A stretch of 64,000 bases of DNA from the NCBI RefSeq assembly GCF_026261605.1, contig NZ_CP102486.1, positions 1,302,001-1,366,000 on the forward strand, in the 5' to 3' direction. This DNA is from Dechloromonas sp. A34 (GTDB lineage: Bacteria > Pseudomonadota > Gammaproteobacteria > Burkholderiales > Rhodocyclaceae). Position 1 is the first letter of the stretch, and the number at the start of each line of letters is the position of its first letter. Made by a program: the position numbers and the translations under genes. This document shows, one piece after another, positions 26,996 to 38,288 of this stretch. The notes beneath the pieces are model-generated. The model worked only from the letters and a program-made list of their open reading frames with translations, was not told the origin of the DNA and did not search any database.

Positions 26996-28416
26996 TGACG
27001 GCTCCAGCCTTCCATGCGGTTGTAGAGCGTCGTGCGATTGATGCCCAGGCGGCGCGCCGCCTGGCTCATGTTGCCGGCGCTGAGTTCGATGGCGGCCTCG
27101 ATATAGGCGCGTTCCCAGAGCTCCAGGGTGGCGTCGAGGTTCAGGCGGGCGGCGTTCTGCAAATGTTTGCGGGCGGCCTGGCGGGCGTGTTCCAGATCGT
27201 CTGCGGCGAGTCCTCCGGCCTCTGTCGATGGGCTGTCGACGACGTCGCTGGCCTCGAATTCGGCTAGCAGTTGCTCCGGTGAAATGGCCTGGCCGGCATG
27301 GCGGGTGGTGAGCCGGATGACGATATTGCGCAGTTCGCGAACATTGCCGGGAAACGCGTAATCGAGCCAGATCGCTTCCGCCGCCGGCGTCAGTGTGAAA
27401 GCCGGCAGATTGGCCTGGCTAGCATAGATTCTGCGGAAGTGGTCGAGCAGCAGCAGGCGGTCGGCGCCGGTTTCGCGCAGCGGCGGGACGGCCACAGTGA
27501 ATACCGACAGGCGATGGAAAAGATCGGCCCGGAAGCGCCCGGCCCGAATTTCCTGGCGCAGGTCGCGGTTGGTCGCAGCGATGACTCGGGCCCGGGAAAT
27601 CCGGGTCTGCGTTTCGCCGACCCGCTGGTATTCGCCATTCTCGAGGACGCGCAGCAGCTTGGGCTGAAGTTCGAGGGGCAGTTCGCCGATTTCGTCGAGA
27701 AACAGGGTGCCGGCATCGGCATCTTCAAAGTAGCCGGTCTTGGCTGTGTTGGCACCGGTAAAGGCGCCTTTGGCGTAGCCGAACAGCGTCGGTTCGAGCA
27801 AGGTCGGCGAAATGGCGGCGCAATTCAGGGCGAGGAAGGGTTTCTGGCGGCGTTCGGTCAGGCGGTGCAGGTAATGGCTGGCAGCGATGTCCTTGCCGCT
27901 GCCCGATTCGCCTTCGATCAGCACGGGAAAGCCGAGATTGGCATATTGCCCGAGTTGCAGTCGCAGACGCTGCATCGGCAGGCTGTCGCCGATCAAGCCT
28001 TCGCCTGAGGCGCCGCGTCGGTTGCCGGTGAAACTCAGGGTTTGGCGGAGAAGTGTCGCCAGGCGACCCGGGTCACAGGGTTTGCCGACGAAATCCACAG
28101 CTCCCAGGGTGCGCGCATGGCGGGCATTGTCTTCATCGTTCTGGCCGGAGAGCACGATGATTTTCATTTCGGGGGAAAGTGCCAGCAGGTCGCTGATCAG
28201 GGCAAAACCTTCATCCGGTCGGTGCGGGAACGGTGGTAGTCCGAGGTCGACCAGGGCCAGTTGCGGGGCTTGGCGCAATTGGCCGAGCAAGGTCATGGCA
28301 TGCGGACGGGAATGGCTGGTGACGACATCGAACTCTTGTGCGAAAGCGAAGCTGAGCGATTCGGTAATTAGCGCATCGTCATCGACAATCAGCAGAAGAG
28401 GCTTGGCAGCAGACAA
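26992..28416 (-). CDS. Sigma54-dependent response regulator (NtrC/PilR/PrsR type)
   Basis: A 474-residue regulator: receiver domain (about 5-125; acidic pocket VDDDAL, phospho-Asp in ALVDLGLPP), AAA+ sigma54-activation domain (Walker A GESGSGKD, loop [12 protein letters not shown] that contacts sigma54, Walker [10 protein letters not shown]) and a Fis-type helix-turn-helix ([18 protein letters not shown]). It starts at TTG; a TATAAT on the minus strand at 28447-28452 is a likely -10. As first gene before mshM, it probably controls the pilus locus through sigma54. Its partner kinase is not adjacent. The receiver also resembles PrsR of PEP-CTERM systems. Confidence 0.88.
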   Translation of the reverse strand: MSAAKPLLLIVDDDALITESLSFAFAQEFDVVTSHSRPHAMTLLGQLRQAPQLALVDLGLPPFPHRPDEGFALISDLLALSPEMKIIVLSGQNDEDNARHARTLGAVDFVGKPCDPGRLATLLRQTLSFTGNRRGASGEGLIGDSLPMQRLRLQLGQYANLGFPVLIEGESGSGKDIAASHYLHRLTERRQKPFLALNCAAISPTLLEPTLFGYAKGAFTGANTAKTGYFEDADAGTLFLDEIGELPLELQPKLLRVLENGEYQRVGETQTRISRARVIAATNRDLRQEIRAGRFRADLFHRLSVFTVAVPPLRETGADRLLLLDHFRRIYASQANLPAFTLTPAAEAIWLDYAFPGNVRELRNIVIRLTTRHAGQAISPEQLLAEFEASDVVDSPSTEAGGLAADDLEHARQAARKHLQNAARLNLDATLELWERAYIEAAIELSAGNMSQAARRLGINRTTLYNRMEGWSRQ

Positions 28417-28521
28417 GGACGCAACATTCCATATGAAATTTGTTCGATTATAGCCTCGCTACTTCCGGGCGTTGGCAGGCGCTTCTGATAAAATCGCCCG
28501 ACTTTTTCCAAGGAAAGCGCT

Positions 28522-29334
28522 TTGCCCGAAGACAATCTGGTCGATATCGAAGACCTCCACTTCAACTATGACGGTCGACCCGTGCTTCAGGGAATCAACA
28601 TGAAGATTCCGCGCGGCAAAGTGGTGGCCATCATGGGGGGGTCCGGCTGCGGCAAGACAACCTTGCTGCGCTGCATCGGCGGCCAGTTGCGACCAAGCGC
28701 CGGGCGCGTCCGCCTGGAACAGCACCGGGTCTGCGAAATGTCGCATGACGAGCTGTATCGGCTGCGCCGCAAGATGGGCATGCTCTTCCAGTTCGGTGCC
28801 TTGTTTACCGACATGTCGGTGTTCGATAACGTGGCTTTCCCGATCCGTGAGCACACGGATCTGTCGGAAGAAATGATCCGCGATCTCGTCCTGATGAAGC
28901 TTGAGGCAGTCGGGCTGCGTGGTGCGCGTGGCCTGATGCCGGGAGAGTTGTCCGGCGGCATGGCGCGGCGGGTGGCGCTGGCCCGTGCCGTAGCACTCGA
29001 CCCGATGCTGGTCATGTACGATGAGCCGTTCACCGGTCTCGACCCGATTGCTCTGGGGGTCATCGGTCAATTGATCCGCAAATTGAACGATGCGCTGGGG
29101 GCGACCTCGATCATGGTCACTCACGATGTCCAGGAGTCGCTGCTCATCGTCGATTACATCTATTTCCTGAATGGCGGACAGGTGGTGGCCGAGGGTACTC
29201 CAGATGAAATTCGGGCGTCCAAGGATCCATTCGTGCACCAGTTCGTTCATGCCAAGGTCGATGGGCCGGTGCATTTCGACTATCCAGCGCCGTCGGTGCG
29301 CCAGGAATTTCTGAGCGGGGTGCCGAATGCTTAA
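28522..29334 (+). CDS. mlaF: Phospholipid transport ATP-binding protein MlaF
   Basis: A 270-residue ABC ATPase. Walker A is GGSGCGKTT, the ABC signature LSGGMARRVALARA and Walker B VMYDEPFTGLDP. The LFQFGALFTDMSVFDNVAFP stretch is specific to MlaF/Ttg2A. It powers retrograde lipid traffic between outer and inner membranes. TTG 28522 is preceded by AAGGA at good distance. The divergent region with the response regulator contains a TAAAAT -10-like hexamer at 28489. It heads mlaFEDACB. Confidence 0.93.
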   Translation: MPEDNLVDIEDLHFNYDGRPVLQGINMKIPRGKVVAIMGGSGCGKTTLLRCIGGQLRPSAGRVRLEQHRVCEMSHDELYRLRRKMGMLFQFGALFTDMSVFDNVAFPIREHTDLSEEMIRDLVLMKLEAVGLRGARGLMPGELSGGMARRVALARAVALDPMLVMYDEPFTGLDPIALGVIGQLIRKLNDALGATSIMVTHDVQESLLIVDYIYFLNGGQVVAEGTPDEIRASKDPFVHQFVHAKVDGPVHFDYPAPSVRQEFLSGVPNA

Positions 29335-30121
29335 CCCGGTCTCCCTTGTGCGTAAACTCGGTCACGCGATGGTCGAGCGCATCTGGCGCCTGGGCTTCGC
29401 GGCGCGCTTCATGGCCGCAGTTATTCTTTATTCCGGGGCTTCGTTTCGCCGTTTGCCGCTGACCTTGCGCGAGGTCTATGTCAGCGGTGTCCTCTCGCTG
29501 TTGATCATTCTGGTCTCCGGCCTGTTTGTCGGCATGGTGCTCGGCCTCCAGGGCTACGAAACGCTGCAGCGTTTCGGGTCGACCGAGGCGCTCGGCATCA
29601 TGGTGGCCCTCTCGCTGACCCGGGAATTGGGCCCGGTGGTCGCCGGGCTGTTGTTCGCCTCGCGCGCAGGCTCTTCGGTGACCGCCGAAATCGGCCTGAT
29701 GAAGGCCACCGAGCAGTTGAAGGCAATGGACATGATGGCGGTCAATCCGATTGCCCGTGTCGTCGCGCCGCGCTTCTGGGGCGGTGTGATTTCGATGCCG
29801 CTACTGGCGGCGCTTTTTTCATCGATGGGCGTCCTCGGTGGCTGGCTGGTCGGCGTCGTTTTCATCGGGGTCGATGATGGTGCCTTCTGGTCGCAGATGC
29901 AGGCTGGCGTCGATTTTCGCTACGACATCGTCAACGGTGTCATCAAGAGTTTTGTTTTTGGCATCGCGGTTTCGCTGATCGCCGTTTTCGAAGGCTACGA
30001 TTCGGTGCCCACAGCCGAAGGTGTCTCACGGGCGATTACCCGCACCGTAGTGACCTCCGCGCTGACCATTCTGGCGCTGGATTTCGTTCTGACTTCGTTC
30101 ATGTTCCGGGGAACTTCATGA
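29327..30121 (+). CDS. mlaE: Phospholipid transport permease MlaE
   Basis: A 264-residue permease of the MlaE family with five or so membrane segments. The conserved ELGPVVAGLLFASRAGSSVTAEIG motif and the MKATEQLKAMDMMAVNP segment are present. It forms the inner-membrane channel with MlaF. It overlaps mlaF by 8 bp and mlaD by 4 bp. Confidence 0.93.
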   Translation: MLNPVSLVRKLGHAMVERIWRLGFAARFMAAVILYSGASFRRLPLTLREVYVSGVLSLLIILVSGLFVGMVLGLQGYETLQRFGSTEALGIMVALSLTRELGPVVAGLLFASRAGSSVTAEIGLMKATEQLKAMDMMAVNPIARVVAPRFWGGVISMPLLAALFSSMGVLGGWLVGVVFIGVDDGAFWSQMQAGVDFRYDIVNGVIKSFVFGIAVSLIAVFEGYDSVPTAEGVSRAITRTVVTSALTILALDFVLTSFMFRGTS

Positions 30122-30588
30122 ACCGTACCGTTCTCGACCTCTGGGTCGGCTTCTTTGTTGCTATTGGCATTGCCGCGCTATTGTTTCTGGCACTCAAGGT
30201 CGGCAACCTTTCGTCGGCGCACCTGTCCGAAACCTACGTGCTCCAAGCCAAGTTTGATAACATCGGGGGCCTGAAAGTGCGCGGTCCGGTGAAGAGTGCC
30301 GGCGTGGTGGTCGGCCGGATCGCCGATATCCGGTTTGATCCGGTGAGCTACGAAGCGGTGGTCACCTTACATGTTGACGGCCGTTACCAATTCCCGAAAG
30401 ACACGTTCGCATCGATCTACACGGCAGGATTGCTTGGCGAACAATACGTCGGTCTCGATGTGGGCGGCGACGAGAAAATGTTGAAGGCAGGCGATACGAT
30501 CGCCAAGACACAGTCGGCCGTGGTTCTGGAAAAAATGATTAGCCAGTTTCTATTCAGCAAGGCTGCAGACGGACAGGATACAAAATGA
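30118..30588 (+). CDS. mlaD: Outer membrane lipid asymmetry protein MlaD
   Basis: A 156-residue MCE-domain protein: one N-terminal membrane helix (about residues 8-27, LWVGFFVAIGIAALLFLALK) and an MCE/MlaD domain (FDNIGGLKVRGPVKSAGVVVG). It forms a hexameric lipid-binding ring in the periplasm. The ATG overlaps the mlaE stop (ATGA). Confidence 0.93.
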   Translation: MNRTVLDLWVGFFVAIGIAALLFLALKVGNLSSAHLSETYVLQAKFDNIGGLKVRGPVKSAGVVVGRIADIRFDPVSYEAVVTLHVDGRYQFPKDTFASIYTAGLLGEQYVGLDVGGDEKMLKAGDTIAKTQSAVVLEKMISQFLFSKAADGQDTK

Positions 30589-30616
30589 CTTTGATGCTCG
30601 GTGCCTCGGGGGGGCT

Positions 30617-31309
30617 GTGTGGCGCAAGCTTTGTGCTTGTGGCCTGCTGGTGCTCGGGCTTTCCGGATCAGTAATGGCGGAGGGAAACCCCCGCGACCCA
30701 TATGAAGGTTTCAATCGCTCCATGTTCGCCGTCAACGAGGTGGTAGACACTTATGCGGCAAAGCCGGTTGCTCAGGTGTACGACAAGGCGGTGCCCTTGC
30801 CGGTCAAGGCGGGGGTTGGCAACTTCTTCGGCAACGTCGGCGATTTGTGGATTGGAGTCAACGGGGCGCTGCAGGGAAAGTTTGGCGACGCCGGCATCGA
30901 TTTTGGGCGACTGCTGATCAATTCGACGGTAGGTATCTTCGGACTGTTCGATGTGGCCAGCGAACTGGGACTCGAAAAGCACGAAGAGGATTTTGGTCAG
31001 ACACTGGCCATCTGGGGGATCAGCGACGGAGGCTATCTGTTCTGGCCGATCATCGGGCCCCGCTCTGTCCGCGATACAGCCGGCTGGGGGGTTGATACCA
31101 CGGTCGATCCGGTTGGTTTCGTTTATCCGATCGCCAGTCGCAACGGGCTTCGTGCCCTGCGCTTCGTCGATATCCGGGCCAGTCTGCTGCCTGCCGACAA
31201 GGTGGTTGAAGAAGCGGCGCTCGATAAATATGCCTATATTCGCGACGCTTATCTGCAGCGTCGCCGTAACCAGATTTTTGATGGCCGCCCGCCGCGGCTC
31301 GATGACTGA
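30617..31309 (+). CDS. mlaA: MlaA/VacJ family protein lacking the usual lipobox
   Basis: A 230-residue VacJ-family protein: NPRDPYEGFNRSMFAVNE, GVGNFFGNVGD and EDFGQTLAIWGISDGGYLFWP are clear signatures. MlaA removes phospholipid from the outer leaflet and passes it to MlaC. It is normally a lipoprotein, but here the start MWRKLCACGLLVLG...VMA has a signal peptide without Cys at the cleavage site. GTG 30617 was used. An ATG at 30585 with a better Shine-Dalgarno and ATGA overlap with mlaD is one base out of frame, across a run of seven G (30608-30614), so a frameshift near the start is possible. Confidence 0.85.
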   Translation: MWRKLCACGLLVLGLSGSVMAEGNPRDPYEGFNRSMFAVNEVVDTYAAKPVAQVYDKAVPLPVKAGVGNFFGNVGDLWIGVNGALQGKFGDAGIDFGRLLINSTVGIFGLFDVASELGLEKHEEDFGQTLAIWGISDGGYLFWPIIGPRSVRDTAGWGVDTTVDPVGFVYPIASRNGLRALRFVDIRASLLPADKVVEEAALDKYAYIRDAYLQRRRNQIFDGRPPRLDD

Positions 31310-31327
31310 CCTGACTGAAAATTGACG

Positions 31328-31951
31328 ATGAAAAAGCTTCTTTCCTTCTTTCTTGCTGCGTTTGTTGCTTCCTCTGTTATCGCCCAGGAGGCGCCGGACG
31401 CGTTGATTCAGCATGTGACAGAAGATGTACTGGATATCATCCGTAAGGACAAGGAGATCCAGAATGGCAATACCAACAAGGTGATCGAGCTGGTCGACAA
31501 AAAAGTGTTGCCGCATTTCAACTTTTCGCACATGACGGCGCTGGCCGTTGGCAAAGACTGGCGGAAAGCTACGCCGCAGCAACAGCAGCAACTGACAGCA
31601 GAGTTCAAGACATTGCTGGTGCGTACCTACTCCAACGCGCTGACCAGCTACAAAAACCAGAAAGTTGTCTACAAGCCGTTCAAGATGAATCCCGGGGATA
31701 GCGATGTGCTTGTCCGCACTGAGGTTATTCAGCCGGGCAGCAAGCCGGTGCAACTTGATTACAGCCTGGAAAAGCTTGACGCCGGCTGGAAGGTTTACGA
31801 TGTGGTCGTTGCCGGCATCAGTCTGGTGACCAATTATCGCGACCAGTTTGGCCAGGAAATTCGCAATGCTGGGATTGATGGCCTGATTGCCTCGGTTGCC
31901 GCCAAGAACAAGTCGCTGGAAGCCAATCTGGCCAAGGCCGACAAAAAATGA
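31328..31951 (+). CDS. mlaC: Phospholipid-binding periplasmic protein MlaC
   Basis: A 207-residue MlaC, the periplasmic lipid carrier between MlaA and MlaFEDB. The signal peptide is MKKLLSFFLAAFVASSVIAQ. VDKKVLPHFNFSHMTALAVGKDWRKATP and the NYRDQFGQEI tail are family hallmarks. ATG 31328 was chosen because it begins the signal peptide; an in-frame TTG two codons earlier is less likely. Confidence 0.93.
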   Translation: MKKLLSFFLAAFVASSVIAQEAPDALIQHVTEDVLDIIRKDKEIQNGNTNKVIELVDKKVLPHFNFSHMTALAVGKDWRKATPQQQQQLTAEFKTLLVRTYSNALTSYKNQKVVYKPFKMNPGDSDVLVRTEVIQPGSKPVQLDYSLEKLDAGWKVYDVVVAGISLVTNYRDQFGQEIRNAGIDGLIASVAAKNKSLEANLAKADKK

Positions 31952-32229
31952 TCGAACGTGAAGGCGGGCGCCTTGCCGTTAAGGTGCCGCTGACTATGGC
32001 CAATGCGCGCGGCTTGCTGGAAGCAGGTCGGGTTGCTTTGCAGCCGGGTGAGCAGGTTTTTGATTTCTCGGCAGTCAACGAAGCCGATTCGTCGGCTATC
32101 GCGGTGATGCTCGGTTGGCTGCGTGCCGCAGAGCCATCCAATTCGACGGTCAAGTTTGCCCATATCCCGGCGGGTGTGCGCTCGCTGGCCGAGCTCTACG
32201 GCGTTACAGAACTTCTTCCCCTGGCTTGA
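31948..32229 (+). CDS. mlaB: STAS-domain protein MlaB
   Basis: A 93-residue STAS-domain protein (FDFSAVNEADSSAIAVMLGWL) that binds MlaF and stabilises the transporter. The ATG overlaps the mlaC stop by four bases. Small size and position fit MlaB. Confidence 0.88.
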   Translation: MIEREGGRLAVKVPLTMANARGLLEAGRVALQPGEQVFDFSAVNEADSSAIAVMLGWLRAAEPSNSTVKFAHIPAGVRSLAELYGVTELLPLA

Positions 32230-32236
32230 GGGGAGC

Positions 32237-32956
32237 ATGGCTGCTGCTGTTTCCATCGTTGACGTCGTCAAGCATTTTGGTTCGCTTCAGGCACTGGCTG
32301 GTGTTTCCCTGGAGATACAAGCTGGTGAGTTTTTCGGATTGTTGGGGCCGAACGGTGCCGGCAAGACGACGCTGATTTCGTCGCTGGCAGGGCTCGTTCG
32401 ACCGGATTCGGGCAGCCTGAAGGTGCTTGGTCACGATGTAATCAAGGATTTTCGCCAGGCCCGCCGCCTGCTCGGTGTCGTCCCGCAAGAACTGGTGTTC
32501 GATCCCTTCTTCAACGTCCGCGAGACCTTGCAGATCCAGTCCGGCTATTTCGGTATCCGCAAGAACGACGACTGGATCGACGAAATTCTCGAAAACCTCG
32601 ATCTGACCAGCAAGGCCAACGTCAACATGCGGCGGCTGTCGGGCGGCATGAAACGCCGCGTGCTGGTCGCTCAGGCACTGGTGCACAAGCCGCCGGTCAT
32701 CGTGCTCGATGAGCCAACGGCCGGCGTCGATGTCGAACTGCGGCAGGGTCTGTGGCAGTTTGTGCGTCGTCTGAACGGCGAGGGCCATACCATCATCCTG
32801 ACCACGCATTACCTCGAAGAGGCCGAAGCACTGTGCGGCCGGATTGCGCTGATGAAGCAGGGGCGCGTCATTTCGCTCGATACGACGGCTAATCTGATGG
32901 CGGGCTATCCCGGAGCGTCTCTGGAAGAGGTCTTTGTCCGGACGATGAATCGATGA
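32237..32956 (+). CDS. ABC-2 type transporter ATP-binding protein (YadG-like)
   Basis: A 239-residue ABC ATPase with Walker A GPNGAGKTT, signature RLSGGMKRRVLVAQA and Walker B VIVLDEPTAGVD. Start ATG 32237 follows a GGGGAG Shine-Dalgarno; a longer frame overlapping mlaB is rejected. It pairs with the membrane protein directly downstream (overlap of four bases). The pair resembles E. coli YadG/YadH; its substrate is unknown. In many betaproteobacteria this pair lies between mla and ibaG-murA. Confidence 0.88.
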   Translation: MAAAVSIVDVVKHFGSLQALAGVSLEIQAGEFFGLLGPNGAGKTTLISSLAGLVRPDSGSLKVLGHDVIKDFRQARRLLGVVPQELVFDPFFNVRETLQIQSGYFGIRKNDDWIDEILENLDLTSKANVNMRRLSGGMKRRVLVAQALVHKPPVIVLDEPTAGVDVELRQGLWQFVRRLNGEGHTIILTTHYLEEAEALCGRIALMKQGRVISLDTTANLMAGYPGASLEEVFVRTMNR

Positions 32957-33705
32957 TCGGTTTCTGGACGCTTTTCTACAAGGAGTTGCTGCGCTTCTGG
33001 AAGGTTGCCTTCCAGACCGTGGCGGCGCCGGTGTTGACGGCCTTGCTCTACCTGATGATTTTTGGCCATGTGCTCGAAGACCATGTCCTGGTCCATGGAG
33101 TGCGTTACACCAGCTTTCTGATCCCGGGGCTGGTGATGATGCAGGTCTTGCAGAATGCTTTCGCCAACTCGTCGTCCAGCCTGATTCAGGCCAAGATCAC
33201 CGGTTCCATCGTGTTCGTGCTCTTGCCGCCCATTCCCTACAGCGCCTTCTTCGCCGCCTATGTCTTGGCGGCAATGGTCCGTGGACTGATGGTCGGTGTC
33301 GGCGTCCTCCTGGCGACGCTCTGGTTTGCCGAGTTGAAAGTGGTGGCGCCGTTGTGGATTTTTGTTTTTGCCCTGTTGAGCGGGGCGCTCTTCGGGGCGC
33401 TCGGCATGATTGCTGGTATCTGGGTCGAGAAGTTCGATCAGTTGGCTGCCTTCCAGAACTTTCTGATCATGCCGTTGACTATGCTTTCAGGAGTTTTCTA
33501 CTCGATTTACTCGCTGCCGGCGTTCTGGCAGAGTCTGTCGCATTACAATCCCGTCTTTTACATGATTGACGGCTTTCGTTATGGCTTTTTCGGTGTCTCC
33601 GACGTGGCGCCAGAATTTAGCTTGGTAGTCGTTTTTGCCTGCTTTGCGGTCGTCTCCTTATTGACGCTGAATCTGCTCAAGCGCGGCTGGAAATTAAGGA
33701 CCTGA
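32953..33705 (+). CDS. ABC-2 type transporter permease (YadH-like)
   Basis: A 250-residue ABC-2 permease with six membrane helices, opening with MIGFWTLFYKELLRFWKVAFQTV and holding the FLIMPLTMLSGVFYSIYSLP signature of the YadH/NodJ group. It pairs with the ATPase at 32237-32956. It may export a polysaccharide, a lipid or a drug-like compound; the sequence does not say which. Confidence 0.88.
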   Translation: MIGFWTLFYKELLRFWKVAFQTVAAPVLTALLYLMIFGHVLEDHVLVHGVRYTSFLIPGLVMMQVLQNAFANSSSSLIQAKITGSIVFVLLPPIPYSAFFAAYVLAAMVRGLMVGVGVLLATLWFAELKVVAPLWIFVFALLSGALFGALGMIAGIWVEKFDQLAAFQNFLIMPLTMLSGVFYSIYSLPAFWQSLSHYNPVFYMIDGFRYGFFGVSDVAPEFSLVVVFACFAVVSLLTLNLLKRGWKLRT

Positions 33706-33709
33706 ACCC

Positions 33710-35201
<1,492 letters not shown>

Positions 35202-35421
35202 GGCGGGTCGTTTCGGCATTGAATCGCTTAGCTCAAGACCTTGCTCCGCAGAAAAGCGAAAATAATGCTTTGCAGAATTGAAACAGTGCTCCATACTGCG
35301 CGTTCGGGATTTCCAGGCAGTGTTTTGTTCCTGCGCCGTACTCCGGTTTGTCAGCTCCTCGGTCTTGGTTCTCGTATTGTTTGGGCGTAAGCCTGTTAAA
35401 TTTTTTCCAAGGAAGCTATAA

Positions 35422-35628
35422 ATGGCAACTGGTACCGTTAAGTGGTTCAACGACTCCAAAGGTTTTGGTTTTATCTCCCCGTCTGAAGGTGGTGAAGATC
35501 TCTTCGCTCACTTCTCTGCCATCCAAGGCAACGGTTTCAAGACTCTGGCCGAAAACCAGAAGGTGACTTTCGATATCGTCACCGGCCCGAAGGGCAAGCA
35601 GGCTGCAAACATCCGCCCGGCTGAATAA
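35422..35628 (+). CDS. Cold shock protein (CspA family)
   Basis: A 68-residue cold-shock domain protein with RNP1 KGFGFI and RNP2 LFAHFSAI, which binds single-stranded RNA and DNA. AAGGAAG lies in good Shine-Dalgarno position before ATG 35422. The 220-bp upstream region (35202-35421) has no gene and may hold the promoter and a long leader as in other csp genes. A clear terminator follows. Confidence 0.93.
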   Translation: MATGTVKWFNDSKGFGFISPSEGGEDLFAHFSAIQGNGFKTLAENQKVTFDIVTGPKGKQAANIRPAE

Positions 35629-35650
35629 GTCCGGCGTCGCCTGTATCAAG

Positions 35651-35676
35651 AAAAGCCCGGTTTTCCGGGCTTTTTT
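35651..35676 (+). terminator. Rho-independent terminator of the cold shock gene
   Basis: A 10-bp perfect stem (AAAAGCCCGG / CCGGGCTTTT) with a TTTT loop, followed by further T. It lies 22 bp after the csp stop and is strong in both directions. Confidence 0.88.
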
Positions 35677-35759
35677 GCGTTTACGCCCAGCGTTTTGCGG
35701 TGTTCATGGCTGTCCCCCGGCTTTGCGGTAAAATCGTGCTTTTATAACGAGAATTCCCC

Positions 35760-36404
35760 GTGAACGGCATTACCATCGCCCTTTCCAAGGGCCGCATTTT
35801 CGACGAGACCCTGCCGTTATTGGCTGCCGCCGGGATCGTTCCGAGCGAAAACCCGGAAACCTCGCGCAAGCTGATCATTGAGACCAACAAGCCAGATGTG
35901 CGTGTCGTCATCGTGCGTGCCACCGACGTCCCGACCTATGTCCAGTATGGAGCCGCCGATCTTGGCGTGGCCGGAAAGGATGTATTGATCGAGCACGGCG
36001 GCGAAGGGCTTTATTCTCCGCTCGACCTGAAGATCGCCAAGTGCCGGATGATGGTTGCCGTGCCCGAGGGTTTTGACTATCAGAATGCGGTGCGCCAGGG
36101 CAATCGTCTGAAGGTCGCCTCCAAGTACACCAAGACGGCACGGGAACACTTCGCCGCCAAGGGGGTCCATATCGACCTGATCAAGCTTTACGGCTCGATG
36201 GAACTGGCGCCGCTGGCCGGCCTGGCGGATGCCATCGTCGACCTGGTGTCGACTGGCGGTACGCTGAAGGCCAACAAGTTGCTCGCGGTCGAGCATGTCG
36301 CCGACATTTCAAGCCGCCTGGTGGTCAATCAGGCCTCGCTCAAGGTCAAGCGCGACACCCTGCAACCGATTATTGACGCCTTTGCCCGGGCGGTGGAGAA
36401 GTAA
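35760..36404 (+). CDS. hisG: ATP phosphoribosyltransferase HisG (short form)
   Basis: A 214-residue HisG, the first enzyme of histidine synthesis. The length shows the short HisG_S form, which needs HisZ as a regulatory partner; HisZ is not in the window. [27 protein letters not shown] and [13 protein letters not shown] are the signatures. It starts at GTG, with a TAAAAT -10-like hexamer at 35729-35734. hisD follows after 5 bp. Confidence 0.95.
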   Translation: MNGITIALSKGRIFDETLPLLAAAGIVPSENPETSRKLIIETNKPDVRVVIVRATDVPTYVQYGAADLGVAGKDVLIEHGGEGLYSPLDLKIAKCRMMVAVPEGFDYQNAVRQGNRLKVASKYTKTAREHFAAKGVHIDLIKLYGSMELAPLAGLADAIVDLVSTGGTLKANKLLAVEHVADISSRLVVNQASLKVKRDTLQPIIDAFARAVEK

Positions 36405-36409
36405 CCCTT

Positions 36410-37711
36410 ATGGTCGCGATCAAACGACTGGCGACGGTCGACGCCGATTTCTCGGCAAAAATGGATGCTCTACTTGCTTTTGAGGCAGCGCAGGACGAAG
36501 GCATCGAACGCACGGTGATCGGCATCCTGGCTGATATCAAGGCGCGCGGCGATGCCGCGGTGGTCGAGTACACCAACAGGTTCGACCGCTTGGCGGTCAA
36601 TGGCATGGCCGATCTCGAGTTGACCAAGGCGGAAATGCAGAAGGCGCTCGATGGCCTGCCGGCCGTGCAGCGCCAGGCGCTGGAAGCGGCCGCCCAGCGC
36701 GTTCGCATCTATCACGAGAAGCAGAAGCTGGAAGGCTGGCGCTATACCGAAGCCGACGGCACCATGCTCGGTCAGATGATTACGCCGCTCGACCGCGTCG
36801 GTCTCTACGTGCCGGGCGGCAAGGCGGCTTACCCCTCCTCGGTGCTCATGAACGCGATTCCGGCCAAGGTGGCTGGCGTCAAGGAACTGATCATGGTGGT
36901 GCCGACGCCCGGCGGCGAGCACAACCAGTTGGTGCTGGCGGCAGCCTGCCTGGCTGGCGTCGACCGCGTATTTACCATTGGTGGCGCACAAGCCGTCGGG
37001 GCGCTGGCTTACGGCACGCAGACCGTGCCGCAGGTCGACAAGATCGTCGGTCCTGGCAATGCCTATGTCGCCTGCGCCAAGCGTCGGGTGTTCGGCATCG
37101 TCGGCATCGACATGGTGGCCGGTCCTTCGGAAATCCTGGTCGTCGCCGACGGCAGCAGCGATCCGGACTGGGTGGCGATGGACCTCTTCTCGCAGGCCGA
37201 ACACGACGAACTGGCGCAATCGATTCTGATCTGTACCGACGCTGCTTTTATCGATCGCGTTCAGGCCAGCATCGAAAAGCTGTTGCCGACTATGCCGCGC
37301 CGTGCGGTCATCGAAACCTCGCTGACCGACCGGGGCGCGCTGATTCACGTCCGCGATCTCGAAGAAGCCTGCGCCATCGCCAACCGCGTTGCACCGGAAC
37401 ACCTCGAGTTGGCGCTGGCCGATCCCGATCCATGGGTCGAAAAAATTCACCACGCTGGGGCCATCTTCATCGGTCACTACACCTCGGAATCGCTTGGCGA
37501 CTACTGTGCCGGCCCGAACCACGTGCTGCCGACTTCCGGTAGCGCGCGCTTCTCATCGCCACTCGGCGTCTATGACTTCCAGAAACGGACCAGCCTGATC
37601 AAGGTCTCGAAGGCTGGCGCGCAGACGCTGGGGCGCATCGCCTCGACGCTGGCTCACGGCGAAGGTTTGCCGGCCCACGCCAAGTCGGCCGAGTTCCGGC
37701 TGGAAAATTAA
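36410..37711 (+). CDS. hisD: Histidinol dehydrogenase HisD
   Basis: A 433-residue zinc enzyme that oxidises histidinol to histidine in two steps. [39 protein letters not shown], the zinc-site [12 protein letters not shown] and the C-terminal [14 protein letters not shown] are all visible. hisC does not follow; a chromate transporter gene begins 13 bp later. Confidence 0.95.
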   Translation: MVAIKRLATVDADFSAKMDALLAFEAAQDEGIERTVIGILADIKARGDAAVVEYTNRFDRLAVNGMADLELTKAEMQKALDGLPAVQRQALEAAAQRVRIYHEKQKLEGWRYTEADGTMLGQMITPLDRVGLYVPGGKAAYPSSVLMNAIPAKVAGVKELIMVVPTPGGEHNQLVLAAACLAGVDRVFTIGGAQAVGALAYGTQTVPQVDKIVGPGNAYVACAKRRVFGIVGIDMVAGPSEILVVADGSSDPDWVAMDLFSQAEHDELAQSILICTDAAFIDRVQASIEKLLPTMPRRAVIETSLTDRGALIHVRDLEEACAIANRVAPEHLELALADPDPWVEKIHHAGAIFIGHYTSESLGDYCAGPNHVLPTSGSARFSSPLGVYDFQKRTSLIKVSKAGAQTLGRIASTLAHGEGLPAHAKSAEFRLEN

Positions 37712-37724
37712 GCCGGAAACGATA

Positions 37725-38288
37725 TTGAACGCAGCCCTTCCCGAATCGCCAAGCCGCCCGGATCTCCGGGCGCTTTTTTTGGGATTTTCCTCGGTTGGCC
37801 TCTCCGGATTCGGCGGCGTCCTGCCGTTTGCCCGGCGCATGCTGGTCGAGGAAAAATACTGGATGACGGCCGAGGAGTTCAATGCCCAACTTGGGCTTTG
37901 CCAGTTCTTGCCCGGGCCGAATGTCGTCAACCTGGCGGTTGTCGTCGGCAAGCGTTACCAGGGGTTATCCGGCGCCATCGTCGCGCCGCTCGGCTTGCTG
38001 GCCGGACCGTTTGCCATTGTCTTGTTGCTGGCGCTCTTTTACGACCGCTACGGTGGCTTGCCCATGGTCCAGTCGATGTTGCGCGGCATTGCCGCCGTCG
38101 GCTGCGGCCTGCTTTTCGCGATGGCTTGGCGCATGGGTGCGGCCCTCAAGGAGAAGCCTGTTTTCCTGCCTTTTACGGCCTTGAACGTGGCCGCCATCGC
38201 CTGGCTACGCTGGCCTATGCCGTTCGTGATGATTGCCGGTCTGGCCGTCTCCGGCGGCATTGCTTACTGGCGCCTGGGGCGGAAATGA
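37725..38288 (+). CDS. Chromate transporter ChrA-like, N-terminal half
   Basis: A 187-residue membrane protein of the short-chain CHR family (single CHR domain). LSGFGGVLPFARRMLVEEKYWMTAEEF and FLPGPNVVNLAVVVGKRYQG are the conserved motifs. TTG 37725 is the likely start. It pairs with a second CHR half directly downstream (ATGA overlap); such pairs function as heterodimers. Its role may be chromate export, though many short-chain CHR pairs have unproven substrates. Confidence 0.85.
   Translation: MNAALPESPSRPDLRALFLGFSSVGLSGFGGVLPFARRMLVEEKYWMTAEEFNAQLGLCQFLPGPNVVNLAVVVGKRYQGLSGAIVAPLGLLAGPFAIVLLLALFYDRYGGLPMVQSMLRGIAAVGCGLLFAMAWRMGAALKEKPVFLPFTALNVAAIAWLRWPMPFVMIAGLAVSGGIAYWRLGRK

Noticed and set aside
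26992..28416. Naming the response regulator prsR because of the PEP-CTERM genes
   Set aside because: The receiver is PrsR-like, but the gene overlaps mshM and lies 10 kb from prsT; a pilus regulator is at least as likely.
36470..37522. 350-codon frame antisense to hisD
   Set aside because: Shadow frame of hisD, with no recognisable domain or ribosome-binding site.
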